Assembly (NCBI GenBank): GCA_030625085.1
Contig: DAOURK010000026.1
Span: 1-41,756, forward strand
Source of the DNA: Pseudomonadota bacterium
Lineage (GTDB): Bacteria; SZUA-182; DTGQ01
DNA length: 41,756 nucleotides
Direction of reading: 5' to 3'
The notes below the pieces were generated by a model, which was not told the origin of the DNA, searched no databases, and was given only the letters and a program-made list of their open reading frames with translations. This document shows positions 1 to 7,414 of this stretch, in pieces. The first letter of the stretch is position 1. Each line of letters starts with the position of its first letter. Made by a program: the position numbers and the translations under genes.

Positions 1-199
1 TTATTTAATTCCTTATATATCAAAGACTTATACCGAGTTCCAAAAAATCCCTTATATCAAACAGCCCTTGAAAACCCTTGCCCTGCAAGTGATTCCAGGC
101 GGGGCAAGTTCCATTTTTCGCCTTATATCGAAAACCCAGAAGATTGGAAAAAAATCGGTATTCCTGATCTTGAAAAAATAAAGGTTTATTGGCAATAAT
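1..199. other. Window edge, no gene recognised
   Basis: This stretch lies downstream of the LVIVD-repeat gene, which is on the minus strand. It is AT-rich and carries three short copies of a CCTTATATCRAA-like motif (near 11, 50 and 121). I see no coding region or terminator in it. Confidence 0.4.
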
Positions 200-2866
200 T
201 TAGGGAAGATACAACAAACACCCTTCTCCCTTATGAAGCTGATAGGCACTTCCGGAATAACGCCCCATAAACTGGTAAGTGGAAAGCCAACGGCCGGTCT
301 TTTGATCATACCGCTGCAAGCTGAAAACATCTCTAATTTCTAAAAAGGCCTCCAGCAAATGATAAGCAGTAGAGTTACCTGAAAAAAAACCTGTGGGAAC
401 AGGTATCAAGTTCAAACCGGGGCTTAACCCGTCAGTCAGGGAGGAGAAAGACAGCACCACAATCTGATCAATGGAAAAATCCACCAATTTCCCCTGTTTC
501 ATATATAATAAATAGCATTCATTTTCACTTAAGGGAAAATCCCCTACAATTTGGCCATCTATCCAGGAGGCGGTTTGAAATTTTTGGCTTGCCGGATCAT
601 ATCGCTGAACCGATTGGGAATAATCCACGGTCAAATAAAGTAATAACTCCTCCGCTGTCTGGATTCCTTGGCCATTGTCAGGACAAACAAGCAAATTAAG
701 ACCTTGGTGAATATAGACTAATCCACTAATTCCTATAATATCAGTCTGCCAATCAGCCAAACCATCGGGATTAGTAACTCGAAGCGTATAATATCCCCGC
801 GGAATACCGGGAGGCAAAAGAGCTTGAACCTGTGTTCCTTCAGTATTTACTTGCTGAACCTGCAAGGTCCAGAAAAAAGATTGAGATAAAATTTGTAAAC
901 CGGCTTCTCCGGCAGCGCAATATATTTTTCCGTTTCCTAAAAATATATCCTTGACTGTACCCGGCATTTCCACATGGGCAATCAGTAGCGGCTTTTGAGG
1001 ATCACTAACATCTATAACCGCCAAATCTCCTGTCCCATCGGCTACAAAGGCAAACCCTCCATCTACTGCCACATCAAAGGCTTCGCCCGGTGTATCCGCT
1101 TGCGCGATAAGTGTAGGATTTTCCGGGTTTTCGATATTAATTAAGGCTAATCCTTTGTCTCCGTCCGCCACATAGGCTATGTTCCCGGCAACGCAAATCC
1201 CGCGAGCCTCGCCCTCGGTATCACAATCACTTATCGCCGTCAGATTATCCTTTCTAATAACTACCAATCCATTGGTTCCATCGGCGGCATATATATAATT
1301 CCCCTCCCCCCATACATCCATGACTGTTCCCGGGGTATGGACAGTCCCCTTAAGTACCGGATTATAAATGTTGTCGTCCTCTCCATCTACATCCAGATCT
1401 ATCTCCAGGATAGTTACTCCTAAAGTCCCATCTGCCAGATAGACCAAGGGGTAGTCCACAAAAATCCCATAGGTAATGCCCTGACTGTAATAACCATTTC
1501 CTACTAAATTAGGCATGCCGGGATTTTCGATATTTATAATTTGTAATCCATTATTTATGTAATGATCGACGACAAAAACAAAATTTTTGTATGCCCAAAT
1601 TTTTCGGGCATCTTCTAAAACGGGCCAGTCGAGAACCCAAGCCGGCTGGTATGGATCTTTTAAATCAATAATTTCAAGCCCTCGATTTCCCCCAGCCAGA
1701 TAAGCATAATCTCCCTTGACCCAAACATCACAAACATTGCCCTGGGTATCGCATCCGCCTAATAAAGGAAACCTGCGCGTATTGATAACCTGTAGACCTT
1801 CTACTCCATCAGCTAAATAGACATAGTCATCATCAACCCACAGACTGCAAGCATACCCCTCAGTGTCATAGCTCCCGATAAGGGCAGGATTTTGAGGATC
1901 TTGGATATCTACCATCTGCAGTCCCTTATCTGTTGCTGCAATATAAGCCCTGCTCCCTACAACTCTAATCCCTTCAGCATCACCGGACAGATCAAGACTT
2001 CCGGTTAATGATGGATTATTCGGATCATTAATATGGATAATTTGTATACCGGAATCGCCAACAGCTACATAGGCATATTCTCCCACCGCACTTATTCCCT
2101 TGGCCTGACCTGATGTATTGAATGACCTGATTAATTCGGGAGAACTCGGATCAACTATCCGAATGATCTCCAGCCCTTCATCCATATCAGCTACATAAGC
2201 ATAATCACCTGCTATAGAAACCCCTCTGGCTGATCCTGGTGTTTCAACCTCAGCTTTTATTATAGGATTTGAGGGATTGCAGATATCAACAATGGCCAAT
2301 CCTTGCCCATAAGCGATATAACAATAATCTCCTCTCCCGGTAATTTCATAGGCATCCCCATTGAGAGGCACATTAACCACCGAGGTAGGATTTTGGGATG
2401 AGATGACATCAATAACCTGTAAGCCTTTTTCACCATCTGCCACATAGGCATACCCTTCATTTACCCAAACTCCTTTAGCAGTGCCGGAAGTAGGGCAGCT
2501 CCCAACCTCGGTAAGCTGACGAATATTTTCAATATTTATAATCTTTAATCCTTCATTACCGTCCGCTACATAGGCATATTTATTTACTATCATTACATCC
2601 TGGGCATTTGAAGTATTACTATAGCCGGAGAGAATCATGCCCTCGCCGTATACACTGACGGCAACTTCTTGGGAAAAATTTTCTCCTTGAATAGTGATGG
2701 GAACAGATCCACCTCTGGATACTAAAGAGGGAGTGACTGAATCAATGCGAGGCCCTGTGCCTTGGGCCCATGAATTTAAGCCAAAAAAAACCGGCAAAAA
2801 CAAAAGGAAAAGGCCGTTTATAATCAGCACTAATTTAATAATTATAATGTTGTCTTTATTGATCAT
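200..2866 (-). CDS. Secreted LVIVD-repeat beta-propeller protein with N-terminal IPT/TIG domain
   Basis: The 888-residue product starts with a charged N-terminus and a long hydrophobic stretch ending near AQG (about residue 36), so it is probably exported by Sec. An IPT/TIG-like segment follows (about residues 38-85, SVTPSLVSRGGSVPITIQG). I then count 14 repeats of about 40-45 residues with cores such as AYVADGNEGLKIINI, characteristic of the LVIVD repeat family. Fourteen units would fit two seven-bladed propellers, which is an inference. Near residue 690 there is a second TIG-like stretch (PGIPRGYYTLRVTNPDGL). The C-terminal 150 residues carry a GLNLL...QRYDPASQKF type module seen in secreted proteins of uncultivated bacteria. 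No catalytic motif is visible. A role in surface binding or scaffolding is plausible. No convincing ribosome binding site precedes the ATG, so the start is less certain than the frame. Confidence 0.85.
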   Translation of the reverse strand: MINKDNIIIIKLVLIINGLFLLFLPVFFGLNSWAQGTGPRIDSVTPSLVSRGGSVPITIQGENFSQEVAVSVYGEGMILSGYSNTSNAQDVMIVNKYAYVADGNEGLKIINIENIRQLTEVGSCPTSGTAKGVWVNEGYAYVADGEKGLQVIDVISSQNPTSVVNVPLNGDAYEITGRGDYCYIAYGQGLAIVDICNPSNPIIKAEVETPGSARGVSIAGDYAYVADMDEGLEIIRIVDPSSPELIRSFNTSGQAKGISAVGEYAYVAVGDSGIQIIHINDPNNPSLTGSLDLSGDAEGIRVVGSRAYIAATDKGLQMVDIQDPQNPALIGSYDTEGYACSLWVDDDYVYLADGVEGLQVINTRRFPLLGGCDTQGNVCDVWVKGDYAYLAGGNRGLEIIDLKDPYQPAWVLDWPVLEDARKIWAYKNFVFVVDHYINNGLQIINIENPGMPNLVGNGYYSQGITYGIFVDYPLVYLADGTLGVTILEIDLDVDGEDDNIYNPVLKGTVHTPGTVMDVWGEGNYIYAADGTNGLVVIRKDNLTAISDCDTEGEARGICVAGNIAYVADGDKGLALINIENPENPTLIAQADTPGEAFDVAVDGGFAFVADGTGDLAVIDVSDPQKPLLIAHVEMPGTVKDIFLGNGKIYCAAGEAGLQILSQSFFWTLQVQQVNTEGTQVQALLPPGIPRGYYTLRVTNPDGLADWQTDIIGISGLVYIHQGLNLLVCPDNGQGIQTAEELLLYLTVDYSQSVQRYDPASQKFQTASWIDGQIVGDFPLSENECYLLYMKQGKLVDFSIDQIVVLSFSSLTDGLSPGLNLIPVPTGFFSGNSTAYHLLEAFLEIRDVFSLQRYDQKTGRWLSTYQFMGRYSGSAYQLHKGEGCLLYLP

Positions 2867-2926
2867 TTCGAAATATGGAAATTAAACTCTCTCGGATAAA
2901 CAGATAGGTGAACACACAATTCTCCC

Positions 2927-2959
2927 CTATAGGTAATATCGGCAAAAAATTACCTATAG
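2927..2959. repeat. 11-bp perfect inverted repeat
   Basis: CTATAGGTAAT (2927-2937) and ATTACCTATAG (2949-2959) pair perfectly around an 11-nt loop. It lies about 60 bp upstream of the LVIVD-repeat gene start, and no T-tract follows it on either strand. It could be an operator for that gene. The function is unknown. Confidence 0.6.
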
Positions 2960-3075
2960 TTGGATTTACATTGGCAAACTCCTGATCTCTGTTTGGGAAA
3001 GAAGTGGATAATCTGCTTTATTTAATATGGCTAAAGCCCTACACTGTGATATTTTTACGAAGATCAGATCTCGCT

Positions 3076-3091
3076 TGGCAAAATATTTGCT
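3076..3091 (+). promoter_or_regulatory. Sigma-54-like -24/-12 element
   Basis: TGGCAA-N5-TTGCT matches the consensus TGGCAC-N5-TTGCW with one mismatch, with GG and GC separated by the required 10 nt. It points toward mqnB, but the start codon is about 250 bp away and a palindromic repeat unit begins directly after the -12 element. That repeat may have separated an older promoter from its gene. The match is sequence-based only. Confidence 0.45.
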
Positions 3092-3092
3092 A

Positions 3093-3210
3093 AGTAACCA
3101 TTCAGTCTCCCTCCCTCGATGGGAGGGGTAGGGGAGGGTGATGCTTTATTTCACCCCCACTTAAGCCTCCTCCATCAAGGGGGAAGAGTTGAGGTGATTG
3201 AATGGTTACT
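3093..3210. repeat. Palindromic intergenic element with 12-bp terminal inverted repeats
   Basis: AGTAACCATTCA (3093-3104) is an exact inverted match to TGAATGGTTACT (3199-3210). The interior contains G/C-rich arms of the CCTCCCTCGATGGGAGGGG type and their imperfect complement. GCTAAG occurs on both sides (3089-3094 and 3212-3217), which may be a target duplication. There is no coding capacity. It looks like a non-autonomous mobile or REP-type repeat. It fills part of the 2867-3338 intergenic region, which otherwise holds only the inverted repeat and the sigma-54-like site. Confidence 0.65.
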
Positions 3211-3338
3211 CGCTAAGCGATATAGGAAGGCTTTTTGAAATGAGAATTGAAAGGACTCATGAATTAACCTTGAAAAATAGCGATAAATATTATATAAGAT
3301 AAATAATTTAGTCTTACTCCACCTTATTCTGGAGATCA

Positions 3339-4061
3339 ATGTTGATTATTCTTGTTTCTTCCATGCTTTTTGAAACGGCTTGGATTAATAGTCAATTAAT
3401 TTCTCCCCGGCATATTCCCCTGGGCAAATTTACTGCCATCCAAGGCGAACTTTATGATTCCCCGGTACTTATCTTCCCCTTGGGTGTCGGAAAAACCAAC
3501 GCCGCCCACGGTGCCACCTTATTATTAGAAAAATTTGCTCCGAACCTTATGCTTCTTATTGGTTGTGGTGGGGCTTATCAAAAATCAGGCTTAGTCCCTG
3601 GAGATTTGACTATGGCTGATGAAGAAATTTTTGGTGATGAGGGGGTAATTACTACACAAGGATGGCGATCCATGAGCTTTTTAAAACTCCCTCTCCTCTG
3701 TAAGGGAAATCAAACCTACTACAATTCTTTTAAAATAGATCGAAATAATTTAAATCGGGCCAAAAAAATCCTGAGAAAATTTAATACAAAAATAGGGGCC
3801 TTTATTACTGTTTCAGAAATCAGCGGTACCCGGCAAAAAGCCGAAGAAATGGAAAAACGTTTCCATGGTGTTTGTGAAAATATGGAAGGAGCGGCAGTAG
3901 CTCAACTGTGTACTCTTTATAATGTTCCTTTTCTGGAGATTCGTGGGATAAGCAATCTGGTTAAAGAAAGGAGAAAAGAAGAATGGGACCTTTCTGCCGC
4001 AACCAGGATTAGCCAGGAAGCAGCTTTGCAAATTATTGCCCTATGGCGAGAAAATCAATGA
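3339..4061 (+). CDS. mqnB: Futalosine hydrolase MqnB
   Basis: The 240-residue product belongs to the nucleoside phosphorylase / MTA-SAH nucleosidase fold. It shows the glycine-rich GVGKTNAA strand (about 50), the LIGCGGAY segment, VPGDLTMADEEIFGDEG, and the purine-binding/catalytic stretch ENMEGAAVAQ with downstream RGISN. Length and the MADEEIFGDEGV motif are those of MqnB, which hydrolyses futalosine to dehypoxanthine futalosine and hypoxanthine in the alternative menaquinone pathway. The ATG follows GGAG. The 3' end overlaps the next gene, mqnD, at an ATGA junction, so the two are translationally coupled. A generic nucleosidase is the alternative, but the mqnD neighbour makes MqnB the strong call. 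Together the pair implies that the cell makes menaquinone via futalosine. Confidence 0.92.
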   Translation: MLIILVSSMLFETAWINSQLISPRHIPLGKFTAIQGELYDSPVLIFPLGVGKTNAAHGATLLLEKFAPNLMLLIGCGGAYQKSGLVPGDLTMADEEIFGDEGVITTQGWRSMSFLKLPLLCKGNQTYYNSFKIDRNNLNRAKKILRKFNTKIGAFITVSEISGTRQKAEEMEKRFHGVCENMEGAAVAQLCTLYNVPFLEIRGISNLVKERRKEEWDLSAATRISQEAALQIIALWRENQ

Positions 4062-4888
4062 CCGCTCTTTCTTTGGGTTATTCACCCTGTCCTAATGATA
4101 CCTTCATTTTTTATGCTCTTGTCCACCAAAAAATCACCTTGCCGGGATTATCTCTTAAAGAAAATCTGGAGGATGTAGAAACCCTGAACCAAATGGCCCT
4201 TCAAAGCCGGATGGACATTACCAAGATTTCTTTTCATGCCTTCGGGTATTTGCGTAACCAATATGCGTTGCTACGCTCTGGAGGAGCGCTGGGGAAGGGG
4301 TGCGGGCCTCTTTTGGTAACTCGAGCGGATCAAACAAAATTTGATCCGGTTCACCAGCGTATCGCCATTCCCGGAGAACTTACCACTGCTTATTTGTTGC
4401 TCCGCCTCCATGAGCCAAAGATAAACAATATTGTTGTTATGCCCTTTCATAAAATTCTTAAAGCAGTACAAGAGGGAGCGGTGGATGGCGGGCTGATAAT
4501 CCACGAAAGCCGTTTTACCTACCAGCGGTTTGGTCTTAAAAAAATCTTGGATTTAGGTGATTGGTGGGAACAATTTAGCGGATATCCCATCCCTTTGGGA
4601 GGCATTATCGTAAAAAGGACTTTAGGAAAAAAAAATGTTTCCCTAATTGAAGAAGGAATTCGTCAAAGCATCTATTATGCTCATAAACATCCTGAGGAGA
4701 CCCAAATTTATATTCACAAACACGCTCAGGAAATTGAAAATTCCGTCACTCAAAAACATATTAATTTATACGTTAATGAATACTCACTCGATATTGGTCC
4801 GCAAGGAGAAAAGGCTATCCGTTTTCTCCTGACCGAGGCTGAGCAAAAAGGATTTATCCCTCACTCCTCTTGTGATATCTTTATCTGA
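4058..4888 (+). CDS. mqnD: 1,4-dihydroxy-6-naphthoate synthase MqnD
   Basis: The product is a periplasmic-binding-protein-like enzyme of about 276 residues, with the family hallmark SPCPNDTF at residues 9-16 and the GCGPLLV stretch. MqnD converts cyclic dehypoxanthine futalosine to 1,4-dihydroxy-6-naphthoate. I chose the ATG at 4058 because it overlaps the mqnB stop as ATGA and places MTALSLGYSPCPND at the N-terminus as in the family. An in-frame ATG at 4043 would add five residues. Other futalosine genes (mqnA, C, E) are not in this window. Downstream is an intergenic region with nested MITE-like repeats and no obvious terminator. Confidence 0.93.
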   Translation: MTALSLGYSPCPNDTFIFYALVHQKITLPGLSLKENLEDVETLNQMALQSRMDITKISFHAFGYLRNQYALLRSGGALGKGCGPLLVTRADQTKFDPVHQRIAIPGELTTAYLLLRLHEPKINNIVVMPFHKILKAVQEGAVDGGLIIHESRFTYQRFGLKKILDLGDWWEQFSGYPIPLGGIIVKRTLGKKNVSLIEEGIRQSIYYAHKHPEETQIYIHKHAQEIENSVTQKHINLYVNEYSLDIGPQGEKAIRFLLTEAEQKGFIPHSSCDIFI

Positions 4889-4970
4889 TTTTACACTTAA
4901 AAATACACCTGTAACCAATTGATAGATAAAATTTTATTAGTTTTTAGGGGATTCTTCAGAATATAAATTT

Positions 4971-4989
4971 GATGCTTTCGTAAAAAGTC
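4971..4989 (+). mobile_element. Remnant left end of a MITE-family element
   Basis: GATGCTTTCGTAAAAAGTC is a left terminal repeat of the MITE family described at 12525, 22281 and 28503. It is followed directly by the 6-bp direct repeat AACTTT and then by a complete second element at 4996. Its own right end is not found before 5200. It therefore looks like an older element interrupted by the insertion of another family member. Confidence 0.6.
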
Positions 4990-4995
4990 AACTTT

Positions 4996-5138
4996 GATGA
5001 ACTCGTAAAAAATCGTTTTCGTTAAATTTGTCATTTCGACTCCAAGGAGAAATCTTATATTTTTCAGCATATTATGCAATAAAGATTTCTCGCATTCGTT
5101 CGAAATGACACGTTGGGAAGACTTTTTACGAGATCATC
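4996..5138 (+). mobile_element. MITE-family element, copy 1 (143-bp variant)
   Basis: It starts GATGAACTCGTAAAAAATC and ends GACTTTTTACGAGATCATC, the same terminal inverted repeats as the three 101-bp copies. Perfect 6-bp direct repeats AACTTT flank it (4990-4995 and 5139-5144). The core differs from the other copies: it contains an inner inverted repeat TGTCATTTCGA...TCGAAATGACA with AGAAATCTT/AAGATTTCT arms. It has no coding capacity. It occupies most of the 4889-5199 intergenic region. Confidence 0.75.
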
Positions 5139-5199
5139 AACTTTGGCATATTTGTCATTTCGACCACTTTTCTTGGTACGGGGTGCAATAACATTTCAT

Positions 5200-6042
5200 T
5201 TACCAGAACAAGCAACTCCCTGCAACCCCGATTAATCCAACAAAAAAGCCGGCAACATGAAAAATTTCACCCAACAATTTAATACCCTTCCCACGATATA
5301 ACACTTCAAGAAGATACACTGATGAATACAGCCCCACAAAAAAAGCCGCTAAAAGAATAAAAATCCCCTTAAAAGGGAAAACCAATCCTGTGAAAGAGAT
5401 GGCTAACAGCAAAAGTAAGTTCTTAGGATTTTTTAATAATTTATAAAATCTGGAATAATGATAATGAAGGTGACTTTGTTTTTCTTTTGAGGTATGAAAA
5501 TGCAGATGTTCATGCTGGTGGTGGTGAATATGGGCATGATCTAATGCAGGTGAGCGGGGTTCATCAATATTATGAGGAAAACCATGAAGGTGACTACCAT
5601 GTTCCTTTTCCTGATTTGTGTCATCTTTTTTTATCTCAAAATCACCCTTTATGTCCTTTGAACCGCCGCATAAGGGTTTTGTATGAAGATGTCCATGCTT
5701 ATGTTCGTGGGGATGACCATGCTGATGCAGTAATTTTGGCGGTCGGAAAAAGAATTCATAGAAACTGTATAGTCCTAAGACTAAAAAACATATACCGGAA
5801 ATAATATGGAAAGGAAAATGTGAAAGCTGAGGAATACCAATTTTAAAAAGGGCCGAAGGAATAAGTAAACACAATATATAACCTATATGCGTCAACCCGA
5901 GCTTAAAAGAAACCCTGGCCGGGTGTTCATAAATACCTGGAGCACTATCAGAATTTAAAATCTTTAATAAGTGATCTCCCCCTAACCCGTGAAAAAATCC
6001 AAGAAAAAATATTGTTTCACTAACCCAAATTATAGATTTCAT
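5200..6042 (-). CDS. NicO/RcnA-like metal transporter with histidine-rich loop
   Basis: The 280-residue polytopic membrane protein has predicted helices around residues 5-25, 45-68, 75-97 and, after a hydrophilic loop, 205-222, 224-245 and 258-280. The first helix carries FFHGLGGDHLL, resembling the HX4DH-type metal motif of nickel/cobalt transporters. The loop at about 105-195 contains roughly 24 histidines, many in HxH runs, as in RcnA/NicO-type exporters. Likely role: nickel or cobalt (possibly other divalent metal) transport at the inner membrane; direction cannot be told. It lies 15 nt behind the ahbC-like gene and probably shares its transcript. That arrangement may connect it to tetrapyrrole metal handling, but this is inference. 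Confidence 0.7.
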   Translation of the reverse strand: MKSIIWVSETIFFLGFFHGLGGDHLLKILNSDSAPGIYEHPARVSFKLGLTHIGYILCLLIPSALFKIGIPQLSHFPFHIISGICFLVLGLYSFYEFFFRPPKLLHQHGHPHEHKHGHLHTKPLCGGSKDIKGDFEIKKDDTNQEKEHGSHLHGFPHNIDEPRSPALDHAHIHHHQHEHLHFHTSKEKQSHLHYHYSRFYKLLKNPKNLLLLLAISFTGLVFPFKGIFILLAAFFVGLYSSVYLLEVLYRGKGIKLLGEIFHVAGFFVGLIGVAGSCLFW

Positions 6043-6057
6043 AATATACTACAGATA

Positions 6058-7284
6058 CTATTCTCTTATTCCACACTCTTTTGGGGTAAGATAGCACTGA
6101 GGGTCTTCCATCCATGGATCACCATAAACTCGCAGGGCACGCACTCGAAAAGCCCCCCCACAGGCGTCTATCCATTGACATCGGGCACATTTGCCCTTTA
6201 ATAAAGGTTTTCGATTTTTCAGTCCGGCCATGATTGGATCGGAAGTATCCAGCCAAATTTCTGAAAAAGGTCGCTCCCGAACATTTCCCAGAGTATGATC
6301 CATCCAAAACTGATCCGGATGTACATTTCCACAAAAATCAATTTCTCCAATACCGACACCTGTGGAATAAAGCCCCCCACCGTTCCATTTTAAAAGCTCC
6401 ATTACTTCCTCTGCCCGCTTTGGGTTCTTTTCTTTTAACTTCAGATAGAGGTAAATGCCATCCACATGATTGTCAACGGTCAGGATTTCTTTGGGTAAAC
6501 CTCTCTTGGCAAAATCTTCGCTTCTTTTTAAAATTATGTCCATAGCACGGCGTGATTCATCAGCAGTCAGATCGTCTTTTTGAATAGCGCTTCCCCGCCC
6601 TGAATAGACAAGGTGATAAAAGCAGGCCCTGTCAATATTTTCATCCTCGATGAAATCAAAAATCTTATCTAAATCCTTATAATTCCTTTTAGTTAGTGTC
6701 AGGCGCAATCCTACTCGCTGGTCTACCTCCACGCAATTTTTAAATCCTCTCATAGCCCGCTCAAAAGCGCCCTTCATTCCCCGAAATTTATCATTTACTT
6801 CACCGATGCCGTCAAGGCTGATGCCAACATAAGTAAAACCGGTACTTTTTAACCTTTGAGCCACTTCCTTGCTAATCAAGGTGCCATTGGTGGAAAGTGT
6901 CGGCTTTACCCCTTGATCCAGGGCATAAGCAGCCAGATCAAAAAGGTCCTTTCTCATCACGGGTTCACCACCGGAAAATAAAATCGCCGGTACCCTGAAA
7001 TTTCCTAAATCCTTAATCATCTTCTTGGCTTCATCAGTAGTTAATTCTCCTTTATAGTTAACGTTGTCAGAATCAGTGTAGCAGTGAACGCATTTCAAGT
7101 TACAGGTCCTGGTCGAATTCCAGACTACAATAGGCCTTCTGGAACTAGCGGAAGTAGGGATACATCCTTCCAGGTTTTTCTGAGACAGTGGTATTCCATG
7201 ATGATTTTTTTGAATTTTTTGACCATAGCGAAGGTCATCACTTGGAGTTTCCTCACCACAGTATAATCTGGTGATATTGATCAT
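6058..7284 (-). CDS. ahbC: AhbC-like radical SAM/SPASM protein (12,18-didecarboxysiroheme deacetylase)
   Basis: The 408-residue protein has the radical SAM cluster motif CNLKCVHC at C61, C65 and C68. A SPASM-type C-terminus follows, with cysteines around FCGNVHPDQFW, KCARCQWIDACGG and DPQCYLTP for auxiliary clusters. The N-terminus MINITRLYCGEETPSDDLRYG and the VVWNSTRTCNLKC segment resemble AhbC, which removes acetate side chains from 12,18-didecarboxysiroheme in the alternative haem route of sulfate reducers and archaea. NirJ (haem d1) and AhbD are close relatives and cannot be excluded by eye. A purine-rich ribosome binding site precedes the ATG. No ahbA/B/D is present nearby. Confidence 0.75.
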   Translation of the reverse strand: MINITRLYCGEETPSDDLRYGQKIQKNHHGIPLSQKNLEGCIPTSASSRRPIVVWNSTRTCNLKCVHCYTDSDNVNYKGELTTDEAKKMIKDLGNFRVPAILFSGGEPVMRKDLFDLAAYALDQGVKPTLSTNGTLISKEVAQRLKSTGFTYVGISLDGIGEVNDKFRGMKGAFERAMRGFKNCVEVDQRVGLRLTLTKRNYKDLDKIFDFIEDENIDRACFYHLVYSGRGSAIQKDDLTADESRRAMDIILKRSEDFAKRGLPKEILTVDNHVDGIYLYLKLKEKNPKRAEEVMELLKWNGGGLYSTGVGIGEIDFCGNVHPDQFWMDHTLGNVRERPFSEIWLDTSDPIMAGLKNRKPLLKGKCARCQWIDACGGAFRVRALRVYGDPWMEDPQCYLTPKECGIRE

Positions 7285-7414
7285 AATAGTTTCCTTATTT
7301 CCTTTCTCCTGTATTCTGTATCTTTGGTGTAGTGTATGTTCTTTTTCTCTGCGCTATATTGTAGATGATATTTTTACTCATATCATAATCCTTTTTCCCA
7401 CATTTTTCAAATAT

